Shown here: positions 37,101-50,500 of the stretch, piece by piece
Layout of the letters: every line of letters begins with the position of its first letter
Position numbering within the stretch: the stretch's first letter is position 1
Assembly (NCBI RefSeq): GCF_008831285.2
Contig: NC_045142.1
Coordinates: 8,592,713 to 8,656,712, forward strand
From: Nymphaea colorata
Lineage: Eukaryota > Streptophyta > Magnoliopsida > Nymphaeales > Nymphaeaceae
Reading direction: 5' to 3'
Length of the DNA: 64,000 nt
Made by a program: the position numbers and the translations under genes
Notes under the pieces: model-generated
Seen by the model: only the letters and a program-made list of their open reading frames with translations
Databases searched by the model: none
Told to the model about the DNA's origin: nothing

Positions 37101-40100
37101 GCAGAGTGTGGTGAAACAAAGAACTCCTTTGTGTCAGATGTTCGCTAGTGAAAAATGGGCTACATATCCACATGCTCATAAAAGAAATGCTTCTTTAGTT
37201 GTGGATATTGTATTCAATAACGAATTTTGGAGATCATGTGTGAAGCTATTGAAGGTTTGTGTTCCATTAGTTAAAGTTCTCAGGTTAGCTGACAGCGAGG
37301 ATATTCCTTCCATAGGATACTTATATGAGGCTATGGATAAAGCAAAAGAGGCAATTCGAGACAACTTAAAAGCAAAGAAAAAGTTATATATGCCCATATG
37401 GGAGATTATAGATAAAAGGTGGACAGGACAGTTTCATCAACCTCTTCATGCAGCAGCTTACTATCTAAATCCTGCAATTAGATTTTCTCCACCATTTAAA
37501 AAGGACAGAGAAGTCTTAGGTGGTCTGTTGAATTGTATTAACGTGTTAGTAGCAGATTCTAGGGAACAAGAAGTTGTGCACAATGAATTGGATCTATAAG
37601 ATGCTTGTTTTCGGAACATGGGACAACCTGTCGCCATTCGAGCCAAGACAATCATGCGTCCAGGTAAATACATAAAAATTTTTAATTTACTTTGCATTTG
37701 TTACATTTGATTCTTTGAAAACTTTCACATTGATTACTTATATATTTTTGTTTAGATTTATGGTGGAATAGGTATGGGTTTGATTGTCCAAACCTAGCAC
37801 GTTTTGCAATCAAAGTCCTCAGCCAGACATGCAGTGCTAGTGGATGCGAAATGAATTGGAGTGTGTTCGAACATATCCATAGAAAAAAAAGGAATAGGCT
37901 CGAACATAAAAGGTTGAATGACCTTGTCTTTGTTCGATATAATATGAGGTTGAAACAAATGTAATATAAGCATATAGCTTAATATTTTTTGTACAATATA
38001 TTTATATGAAATTATATAAGCACACATCACGGTTCGATCATATCAACTTGGAAAATTTTGACGATCTAGAGCCATGGATTGAAGAAGAACCAGCTACAAT
38101 ATTTGATTATGAAGATCTTGAATGCTTCAACTTTGAAGCTGAAGCAACAGAAGGCTTTGTTAATGAAGGAGAGTCTGCTACTGGCACTGCTGGTGCTGAA
38201 TATGTTGGTGAGGATCTTCCAATTCTTGATTATGAAGAAGAAGAAGAAGATGAAGATGATGAAGATTATGAATGATGAATCATGAATGAGAGCCAAGTCA
38301 AGACAGCTTTCATTTTATATGTATCGAACGACTTAAAGTTATGAATCTATGGTTGTTGAACACTTAAATGTTTTATCACTTTATGACTTAAATGATATTG
38401 TTATGAATTTTGATGTCTATGAATGATGAACAAGTAAGTTTATAGCAATAGTAAGTCTATCATTATCTTAAACATGTTTTCTATGAAGAATTTATTATTT
38501 TTAATTTTTTCTGGGTTTTTTATGAATTTTCTGATTTTTTTTTATTTTTTCTGATTGATTAATAATTTTTAAAAAAAAATTACGATACGTTACGATATTT
38601 TACGATACGGCGTATCTTAAAGCCCGACCGATACGGCTTACGATACGCGTTTTACAACATTGGTTGATACTGCTCTATATGATACAGGTACTACTTGGAT
38701 TATTGATTCAGGAGCATCGAAGCATTTTTGTAGTAGACCTTCTATGTTTATCGTGCTACACTCATTACTTCAAACACGTTATGTGAGACTTGCAGCCGGT
38801 AAATGGTCTCATATTATGGGTTATGAAAATATTAAGATTTCTCAGTCTATGACAATTCCTAATGTGTTATATGCTTCTAAGTTTCTCACTAATATTTCAT
38901 TAGTTGGACAATTGATTAATGATTTACATTGTCGTGTTACATTTCACTCTGCTGTATGTTTATTTCAGGACTTGCAAACTGGGAAGCAACTGGTGGAGGC
39001 TATGAGAAAGGGGGCATCTACTTCCTGTTTGATTCTGTGCGTATTGCAGCAGTCTCGACTTCTTCATTGTTCTCGTTCTTCCAGTGACATCTTAGACTTG
39101 GTCATCCATCTGTTTCCAAGCTCTGTCACCTACTTCTTCATCTATCAGTACCAGAATCGTTCCTCGTTCCAATGTGAGACCTGTCAACTTGGCAAGAACA
39201 CCCCTAGCAGTTATTCATTGAGTCTTAGTCTGTCCAGTTGTAGACTATTTGATCTTCTTCATGTTGATGTGTAGGGTCCTAGCAGAGTTGCTAGTAGGTC
39301 TAGATTGTGTTATTTCCTTGTCATCATTGTTTATGATTATTCTCAAGTCACTTGGGTTTTTCTTTTGAAAGAAAGGTCTTAAGTTATATGTACTCTCAAG
39401 ATCCTTATTATTGAAATAAAGAACCAGTTTGGTATTCTTATTAAAGCATTCGCACTAATAACCCCCTTGAGTTGAAGACATATACCAAAATGAAATTTTA
39501 CTCTGATAATGACATTTCTCATCAGTTTACTTGTCTTCATACCTCCCAGCAAAATGGAGTAGCTGAGCGGAAACATCGCCAACTTTTAAATGTGGCACGC
39601 TCCCTAATGTTTCATACTAATCTACCTACATATTTTTGGGAGATGCCATCTTCACTGTCTGGTACTTAACCAACCGTTTAGCCTCATCCTCCATTGACAA
39701 CAAGGTTCCCATTAAACTTGTGCACCCACAACGACCCTTATTTTCAGTAGCTCCTAAAGTATTTGGTTGCACATGCTTTGTTCACATACTTGGACCCACA
39801 CGTGATAAATTAGGTGCCCAAACCATTAAGTGTATCTTTATTGGCTACTCCGGAAATCATAAAGGTTACAAATGCTTTGACCCCTTGACTCAAAAAGAGT
39901 ATATCAGTGTGTGACATTTTTTTAGTCTCAGCCTTATTATAGTTCTTCACCTACCTCTATTGAGATGCCATTGTCATCGGACCCACTACCTATTCCTCCT
40001 ATTCCTTTGGAATCATTCCCTTACGAGTCTCCTTCTAGGGATTCTCCCGCCGTAGTGTCCAAGTTTCGTGATCATCCGCTGGTCTACACACGTCGACAGG

Positions 40101-43100
40101 ACCCTTCTTATGATCCTTCCTCAACCGCTTCTCAGGAGGTAAGTACATCTGAAGTGAGTATACCTAATCCATCTGATTCCTGTCAGAACTTACCTATTGC
40201 TCTTCGCAAAGGTAAGCGACAATGTACTCTGCATCTTATATTTCATTTTATTTCTACTGATGGTATTGGTAAAAGTATGCAACAGTTTATTCAAGCTCTG
40301 GCTGCCCATGCAGTTCCTACTTGTTACCAATAGGCCTTATTAAGATCCTCAATGGAGACAGGTCCACAGGCTATGCAAGATGAGATGGATCAGCGAGGCA
40401 CTTGTGAACTTGTTGATCCTCCTCCTGATTGTGACATTGTTGGCTCCAAGTGGGTATTCACAGTGAAATATAATTTTGATGGTTCTATGAAAAGATACAA
40501 AACTCGATTGGTTGCTAAGGGCTGTACGCAAACTTACGGGGTTGATTTCTTTGAGACTTTTTCTCCTGTTGCTCAGTTGGGGACCATTCGTCTTATCATC
40601 TCTGTAGTTGTATACCGTGACTGACACATGAATCAGCTTGACGTCAAAAATACATTTTTGTACGGTGATCTCGATGAGACTGTGTATATGCAACAACCAC
40701 CAGGCTTTATACGACACAGGGAGTGTGGAAAAGTGCGCAAACTGAAGAAAGCTATTTATGGACTCAAGCAGAGTCCTCGTGCGTGATTTCACAAGTTCTC
40801 TGAGGTAGTCTCAAAGTGTGGCTGTGCGAGATCCCCTCTTGCTCATTCTCTGTTTATCAAGAAGAATTCCAAGGGTATGACCATTCTAGTGGTTTATGTT
40901 GATGATATTATCCAGACAGGTGACTCCGATCAAGAAATTTCTGATACAAAGTTGTTTCTTCAAAAACACTTTATGACGAAAGATCTTGGTCAACTACGAT
41001 ATTTCTTGAGAATAGAGGTGGCTCGCAACAGGGAATGTGTAGTTCTCTCTCAACGAAAGTATGTTCTTGATTTATTGCAGGACATCGGGATGCTAGGAGC
41101 TAAACCGGCCACTCTACCTATGAATCCACGCATATATCTTCATGATGACCAATCAGAATTAGTGGATTCTCGATCATACAGATCTCTTATTGGAAAGCTT
41201 CTCTATGTTATTGTGACCAGACCAAACATTAGCTTTGCAGTGGAGAAACTAAGTCAATTTATAGAAAGATCCAGAAAAGTTCATTGGGATCTATGTCACA
41301 TAAGTACGGGTACGGGTGCGGGTACCGGTACGGACCATTTTCAAAAAGTTTGGGTACGGGGGTACGGCCGTACACACACGGGCATATATATATATATATC
41401 AAAAAATTTCAAACAAAATAACATATTCACACATATATATCAAAAATTTTCAGGCGATGAGTTTTCTGCACACACAACCGGTCGTCGCCGGCGGCGAAGG
41501 CAGGGATGGAGGCGGAAGATGAAAATGAAAACAAAAAATGAAAAAAACGCAAACTCACCTCCTACTGTCGACGTTCCGCCCTGCGTTCTCCGCCCCTGCC
41601 GTCGCCTGTCGCCGCTGCTTCGTTGTCGGAGAGAGACGAGAGGTAAAGTGTCGTAAAGACAGAAACGAAAGGGTTTCATTTTACTTTTTCTTTTTAACGT
41701 CAAAACGATTTTCAACGTTAAAATGAAATAAACGTTTTAAAAAAATGGACAAAATTGGACTCGGTCAATGTTGACCGTGTTCAATTTTGGACGGATACGA
41801 CCTCCGGTACGTTGACTGTATCTGGTACGGTCAACGCGTACCGGAGCCGTACCCAGCCCCGTACTGGTACCGGTACCGGCCGGTAGGGTACGCCTCCTTT
41901 GGAGGCGTACCCGTGTATCATAGATTAGAATGCTGTTTTAATGGTGGTCAAATATTTGAAATCGTTCCCTGGCAAAGGATTTTTGTTCAAAAAAAGGCAA
42001 GACCCTAGAAGTGGAAGCCTATAGTGCTGCCTATGCTGGCTCAATCAAAGACAGGAAATCTACCACAGGATTATGTGTATTTGTGGGAGGCAACCTTATA
42101 TCCTTGAGAAGCAAAAAACAGGGTGTGGTGTCAAGATCTAGTGCAGAATCTGAATACAGAGCTATGACTCAAACTGCCGCTGAAATGACTTGAGCTAAAT
42201 CCATGCTATCTAGCCTAAGTGTCGATTCCAATTCCCATGAAGATGTATTGTGACAATCGAGCAGCCACATACATCGCAAACAATCCAATTTTCCATGAGA
42301 GAACTAAACATATTGAAGTAGACCGTCCTTACATTCAGGATTTCGTTCAAAGAGGAACCATAACCACTATTCATGTATCATCAAAAGATCAAGCTGCAGA
42401 TGTCTTCACTAAAGCTCTCCCTATTGGTGATTTTTCTAGATGTTGTGACAAGCTGAGCATGATTAATATGTATGCTCCAGCTTGAAGGGGAGTGTTGAAT
42501 TAGAAGAGTTTATGTTTCTAGGTGGTTATTTGCAATATTTAATAGTTAGGAAGTCTCTTTAAATGTTCCTCTATTTTCGGTTGATGTACTCTGTAAACCT
42601 CTCTTCAACCCTAATCTCTTTATTATGGAGATTAGGGTTAGTAAATGAAACAACGTTTCTCTCTCTAAGGCTGCCGGCTGTAACATGTACAAAACAATCA
42701 TAAGCACAACATATACATTCCATCCCCCTATCCACACCACACAGACAAACATTTATACACATAAACACAGAGACACCTCCATAAATGCAAACATATGTGT
42801 GTATGTGCAGGAAAAAATGAGTACAACTAGTTAAGCATTTAATTGGCTCCTAGCTTAGAAATTTTGGACCCTTAGATGGCCTCATCCAAGGGACAATATC
42901 TCCACCTTCTTGGAAAAAGATGCTTACCATCAATAGTGACCATCCACCTTGCCTTCTTCCTCCTTTTTTAAAAGGAAATGGATTTCCAAACACGTGGAAA
43001 AAATCATCCAAAAGTCCAGACTGTCACTGTTAAAGAATGACCAGATGGGTTTGGATCTTGGTCCAGACCCAAACCAGTCAAAAATAAGCGTTGTTTCATT

Positions 43101-46100
43101 CCTGCTTTATTTCTCACGTGCCTTTATGCTTCATTAATGGCATATGAAGTAATTTATTGTACCATTGTTTATTATTCTGGCTTTGTATCTAACGTGAGAA
43201 AATAAAGTTTAGGGTTGAGTCTGCGTGCAGTTATGGCAGTCCCTCCCTTCTCTCCACTTGTCTTTCTTCTTCTTTATTTTCTGCAAGACTGAACTGCAGT
43301 AAATATCACAACCGATATACCCAAAAACTGACATGGTATCAGATCACTGGTTTGGCGACTTCTCCAGAAAGATCGCCCAGATGGATCTGATCTGAACTTT
43401 TCAGGAAAGACATCCCATTCCCCATCTCTTTTATTCTTCTTACTCTTTTATGATTTTATCTTTTGTCGCACCCTCTATGTCCTTTCTATTTGTGTTTTTC
43501 TCTACTCCATCTGGTTTATTCTCTGCATCATATTCATTCGTCAAGCACAGAACAGTGTTGAATAATCAAAACGTGTCAAAAAAAAGGGTGTTCAACATCC
43601 TTTTCTATTCCTCCTATTTTCTGCTATCTTTTCTTCAGCCTAAAACAAAGTTGAATCTGTCTATAGAGCCACGTTGAAATAATTAAGACATGCTCTAAAA
43701 AGTGTTGAACGTCCTTTTTTTATCATTCATTCTATTCTCTGCCATCTTTCCTTCAGCCTATATTAGAATCAAATGTGTGCATGTTCTGCCTTGTTTTCAG
43801 TCTGCTTATAGAATTCCATACCTTTATATTAGGCCTTGTTTTTCAGCAAAATTAAATATCTATTGTGCCATTAATTTCATATCTGTCCCACACAGTCTTA
43901 GTTCTGTGCATAGCAGGGATTCTATTTTGTGTGTAGCAAGGACTCGATATGCCCTCCCCCCACCCCAACAAAAAAAAAAGGCTACCGGTTGTCTTTCTTG
44001 CGGCATTCTATTTGACGGCATAAGAAAGTTTCTTTTCTGTTTATGCATGGACTGTACTTCTAACAATAGCTTTTCTTCTAGTTTATTGACCCAACTTGTT
44101 TCCCAAAAGCTTACTCATACCAATTATCTAACCTGGAAGCGACAGATAGTTCCTTTTAAAAGGAGTCATGATTTGTTTGGGCATCTAAATGGAACTTCCC
44201 CTTGTCCTGCCACAGTTTATCTTTCAGGAAGTGAAAAATGATGAAAGAGAGTCATCTATCACAACAGAGCGGAATCCAGAGTATGTTAAGTGGATGAGGA
44301 GTGACCAATCTCTCATAACATATATCACTTTCAACCTTTTAGATGAAGTACTTGCTACTATTTCTCATGATCTTAGTGCAGCAGAGTTGTGGGACATACT
44401 AGCAAACACATAGTCTCAGGTTTCAAAGGAGCGAGTTCTACAATTAAAGCGAGAATTTCAAAATCTCAAGAAAGGATCAAAACTCGTTATGGAATATTTG
44501 GCTCAAATGAAGGGGATCACAAATCAGCTTGCGGTGATTGGGAGTGCCGTTTCAGACCATGATAAGGTTCAATAGATACTAAGTGGGCTAGGCCCAGAGT
44601 ATGATAGGTTTTGTACTGCTTTAGAAGTCCTTCCTACTTTTCCCAATTCTTCAAAACTCAAGGCTACACTTCTTCAGCATGAGACGAGTAGGAAACAAAC
44701 CTCTGAGATTAGTGACGAAGGTTCTCACAATGTGCTAGTGATTGACAATAGATGTGGATATGGTCATGGAGGTGGAGGTTACCAAGGAGGATAAGGGTGT
44801 GGTCGTTTTGGTCAAGGTGGCAGAGGAATTTTACCAATTCCTAATATCCCTCCAGGGACTGAGAATCACATAAGAATTCCCACTTGTTTGCTATGCAACA
44901 AGAAAGGTCATGTTAAGGCAGATTGTTGGTACAATCCGTAAAATAAGGGAAAGACATACATACAAGAGAACAAGTAGGGAGGAATGCAGACAACACAAGG
45001 TCAGCCTTCTAAAATCTGTGCCAAATGATGTGCAGTAAATACTTATGACGGCTCTTTCAAAGATGCATTTCAAACAAAATGATCAACAGTGGTACATATA
45101 CTCTTGGGCTGCTACACACGTCCCTAGAGATGCAGGTAAACTGTCTAATTTATTCCCTTATTTTGAAAGAGGAACCATTATCACGGGAGATGGGTCATAT
45201 CATTGCATTACTCATACTGGAAATGCACAAATTCCTATATCAAATTCTTCGCTATCCTTATTTAATGTTCTACTTTCCCCAAATATAAAGAAAAACATTG
45301 TGTCTGTATCTAAACTTGTAGACGAAACATATTCTTTTGTTGAATTCACTACCTCTTCTGTGTATGCCAAGGACCTTGGAACGAAGAAGACGTTCGCTAT
45401 TGAATGATGATAAACATAAGGAACAGAGAGCAAAGATTTGAAAAAGAAGAAAAGAAAACATCCATTATGTTAAACTGAACGGGAGAATTATAATAGACAT
45501 AACACAAATTAAAAACGAAATCAAGACGGTCTGCTCTATAGACACCAATATCAGAAGAGAAGGTTACAATATGAAAGAGTACGTCTAAAATCTCTTCAGC
45601 AAAAGACACACCAGTTAAGGAAGGTAATTTATGCAGGAACACCAAAAAGCAGGTACTTGCACCTGTGACCAACTAATTATTAAATATCAAGTAGGCTGCC
45701 AAAGTTTCCATCATATTTCATAAGAAACTAAAAAACCATAAGAAACGCAAGGGCAAAGAATCATTTAAATGATATCTTCAGTCCAGGCTGTAATTAGAGT
45801 ATCTTTAACTGGCCTGAAGAAAGAATTTTGATAAATTCCTAAAATAGATACTTAAAAAGGAGAGGCACTAAATGTTAAAATAAAGGACAGCTAGGTTATA
45901 CAAAAATATCAACATCGTCAACTAAGATGATTTGGTTAGACACCAAATCATTTCAAGTAGAACCTTTAGTTTTTGGATCAAGATACTAATTTGAAACCAT
46001 AAAAGCAACAACAAGTGTCCAGCCATTAGCATTGCAAGAAAATTACCCAGATCTAACAGAGAGGAAAAAGACAACTTTGACTCCAGTTTTATATAATATC

Positions 46101-47527
46101 AACTTGCATAAGCAAAAAGAGGTCAGACTTACGGATCAGCACGGTTAAGCCTGCAAGTTTCACAATAGTGTTGAAGGGGAATTTGTGGTTGCACACCCTC
46201 AACAGGTTTCTCAGGAATAATAACACAACCGAGATGTTGCCAAACACGACATTTTGGATCCTCGCACTGCTCACAATGACACAAACATATCAACTGTGAA
46301 TATAGGGTGCCAAAGGGTTCTGAACATGCAAAAGACACACAGTGTGCCTAGAAAAATGCTATTCAACAGAAAATAATAAGTATTGCAGAGTACAGCAATG
46401 CCAGAGTCTCAGACGGCAGAGGAGACCTCAGAAATCAGAACAAAGATTAAAAATTGGTGATTTAACTTCAAATAGACTCGCTAAGCAAAAGCTTTATCAC
46501 CTAACAAATGTATCCTGAAAAGGGAAAAAAAGTAATGCATTTAGTTGAGGATCAGGAAAGCCACCACAAAGGACCACTTCTAAGTTGACAAAGAAAATTG
46601 TGCTTCAAAAACAGGAACTACGTGATTATCTATAGAAATTTTAGTTTCGCGACTAGGATGAATCATGCTTTCCACTTGCTCATGAATATGAATGAGTTTG
46701 CAGACAGATTTCATTTCTTTCCATTGAAATAACACATGATAAATTCAAAGAACTACACATGCAAACCCTGGAACCATCAATTGAGAGGACTAATCAGCTG
46801 AATTATTTATTCAAGTGAAATGTGCCAAGATATAGGCTTTCTTGATAAGGATAAATTCCATATTAGCTTATTTAAGAAGGGTGTCGAGAGCTGGACACAA
46901 AGAAAAGGATGACAATTACCTTAGTTGTCAAGGTGTCCCCGAGGCAACGCCTAGTCGTGGACTAGTCGTCAGTCCACATCCCATGCCTAAGTCCATCACT
47001 TAGGCATCGGGTGTTGGTTTGGCGCCTAGGCTGGACTAGGCGCGCGTTGTAGCCTAGTCCATTTGGCACGCCTGCAGTTACTTTTTGTCAGATTTTTGTC
47101 GTATTCTTTCCGAGTTTCATTCTCCCTTGCATTCTTAATATTTCAGCAGCTTAATTGTTGGTACTTTTGAATCCCCAGAACAAGAGGGGATCTGCTATCT
47201 ATTGTGAAAAACTGATAGATTAAACACTAGGGCTATATGTTCTATATGTTATTTGTTGTAATTCTTTACTGCATACAGCAGCAAATTTTCTGAGGTTGGT
47301 GCAACTTCAGTTTACTTTGGTATGATGTAGCCAGGCCTTCCCTCACAAATGTAGCTTACTTTTTGTTAGTATCTACTTCAGTTTACTTTTGTTACTTTGG
47401 TGCAACTTCAGTAACTGACTATCACAGTTGACCTCCAATTGCATGATGGAATAATGTTGGCTAGCCAAAATTCTTAGAAAAACATTAGCCATGTATATAT
47501 GTATCTATATATACATACATACATACA

Positions 47528-47563
<36 letters not shown>

Positions 47564-50500
47564 TATATATACAAGTGTGTGCCTGTGTATTTTAAATTAT
47601 CTTGCAATTGATTAGAGACTTTGTCTTATATTTTAAATTCAATGCATCAAACATTTTATTTTGCTGTTTTATAAGTTGATTTTGACTAATTCTAACTTGC
47701 TAACATGGTAACTTAACACATAAAACATAAAGCCAACATTTTAGAATTACAAATAAATAAACAAAATTGCAACGACTTTTGTAAACCTTTTTGCGCTAGG
47801 TGCACCTAGGCAGCGCCTGGCCTCCTTGACAACTAAGACAATTATGGATGGAGTTTCTGAAGAAGCACAAGCCCAAAACATAGCCACATGTGTCAACTTT
47901 TTCCTCAAAGACAAAATACCATGGCAGGATATTCAAAATGTTGCTATAAATGAATACATTGCTATTGTTTATGCTCACTTTCTTTGGCATTTTTTCACAA
48001 CATTTTTGAAAATATCCATGAAATTTGTAACCATGGTTGAACAGTATATAACTAGGGATGGAAACCAAGGAGAGTGAGAGGAGCCCCACGTGTCACCAGA
48101 TATTCTAAAGAGAAAAGCATACATGAATTTTGAAACGTTAGTTATGGCCCACCCCGGATTTTTCATGAAAGATGACAGGCCCAACAGGCCCCACCTACAT
48201 AAATCCTCTGCTTTTGCCCCTAAATAAATTCCACATAGTTTCTCCACTTTAACCAGTTGGACGTCAGAAAGAAAGCTACTGAACAACTTAATAGATTGTG
48301 CCAGAATTAGGCACTATACAAAGTAACAATACTATCAGATACAATAGGAAAATGGCTCAAAAACTCATGACATAGCAATGCGAACCTATCATGGTACAAC
48401 TATAACCACGATCATGCCATGGCATTTTTTCCAAAATACGAGCAATTAAGACCCACGAAAGTATCATCATTACTAGTGTCAGGCTTCAATAAAACATAAA
48501 TTATTAGATTTTCATATTATAATCTTTTTCTTTGCTCCTTGCACTTCTAACAAATATCTATTTTGTAATAAGTAAATTGGAGCCACTAATGCTCTCTATG
48601 CACCTGTTATGTGTAGTTAATTGGAGCCAGCAAATATAATAAAGTAAAATACATGAAGATCATAAGAGAACACAAAAATAAAAAGGCAGAACCTACTATT
48701 ATTGATGACATTGTCCAACTAAACCAATATCAACCAAATAACAGGTGAAGTTACATAATCTGTGTGGCATAAAAAACAGCAACTCCCATACATAAGCTCA
48801 ATGTCACGGACTATATGGAATACAGTATGTTCCCATCATTAAACTCTACAGAACATTCCAGAGAAGGACGAGAGACAAGTGTGACACAAGCATGGTAGAA
48901 ATTATCACATATTGAGGTTCCAACGAAAGTTGTTCTTAGCTGTACCTGAATCATCGATTCCATCATAAATGAGCTCCCACATGGACAACAGATCTTCGTA
49001 TCCAAAAGAGCATGATCCTCTACTTCTTCTTTTGGCTTCACTATATTCAAAGTTGAGCTATTATGGCCCTTTGATGCAAGATCAGAAGCAAAATAGATTG
49101 GCATTTTCCTACCAACAAGCAAGTTCAGTGTGAGCTAAATCAAAGACAAGGCACAAACTGCAAACTAGCAAATTCCAAGCTAGAAAACCATATAATGATA
49201 CTAGTTAATACCTAGATAGTGTTTGTAGCATGGTTACTGAACAAAATATTTTTCAAAACATTCAACCTAGGAAAAAAAAACTTTCAACTACAAAATATAC
49301 CTGTAGGTGTCATCAACTATTTTCAGAATTTCCTCCTTCCCAACAGAGTGTTTTCTTCCCCAAGCATTTTTTGAAGCTAGAAAGAATGTAGAAAAAAATC
49401 ATTATCTAGAGAAGGAAGCAATAAATTCTCAAGACCAAGCTGGACTAACAAGAGAACACATCAATGAATAAAGCTGCTCAGCAGCTCAATCTAACTAAAC
49501 GCAGAACTCCTAAGTTGCAAAAGAAGTATTAACATACCACAGATATTCTGCAAAGTAGCTACGTAATTCATCACATGCCTTATAGAAAAGGAGATCATGA
49601 CAATAAGAAAACAAAACTATCATATGTTTGACCAATATCATCATGTTATGACTTCACAATAACATTGTACCCAGAATCACCTTGAGACTGACACCATTGA
49701 GAAATTATTGCCAGCTTAATTTTCAATGTGCATTGCCACACCTTTTCTCTCTCCACAAATGGGCTTGACCTTAGAATTCACTACCCTGATGGTCCCTTGC
49801 TTTGTCCTACAGTCCAAGTTGAATAACTTTGCTTCCTCATATGAGATGAGTTTATGCATCACCTAATCGTGCTTTCCACCATGCAGGTCTACATTTTGTG
49901 GATTATTTGCATTGCACTCATTTTTGTCACACAAACCCGCAGCTTCTCTATCTTTTGGCCATGCAACATTGTTTTACCCTTCGTCCTTCACATGACACTT
50001 GGGACATTTCCTCACTAGATACTTTTCTTGAGAGGGACAACACGACAAACACAAAAAGGCGGCCATATGTCTCGTTAGTCCACTTTCTTGCCTCTATAAT
50101 ATTGATTCTTCCAATCTTGGATGAAGGACTTCCATTGAGTGTACTTCTAAGTATTGGATCATCAAATATAAATGCTCCTAGCTATGAATATTGCTTTGGT
50201 CTGTCTTTGGATTGCAGCCATGGATAAAAGCCCACAATAAGGCAGTTGAGCTTGTCTTCATTTGGCATATTAGGTGTGTACAACATGAGATTGTGGAAAG
50301 CCCCCACATAGTCCTATAGGGCTCCAGTGCATGAATTTCACCACCAACTGATAAGCCTGATATGGTGCATTATCGACCATGATGTAGTTTCTGAGTTTTA
50401 CCTTCAAATCATTATATATTTCAATTTCAATCATTCTCTGTTCAACATTGCAATGCTTATGTTGCCACCATGCTACAACTTCATTGTCAAGCAGCATAGC

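Larger units (their letters stand above)
33140..42685 (+). mobile_element. Copia 2 LTR retrotransposon (interrupted by hAT G and element J)
   Basis: Perfect target duplication TGTAC at 33135-33139 and 42686-42690. Two 193-bp LTRs (33140-33332, 42493-42685) differ at about 9 positions by eye. Primer site TGGTATTAGAG follows the 5' LTR; polypurine tract GAAGGGGAG precedes the 3' LTR. Without G and J the element is about 5.5 kb. It lies in SIZ1 intron 6, antisense to the gene. Stops in several domains make it non-autonomous. Confidence 0.95.
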
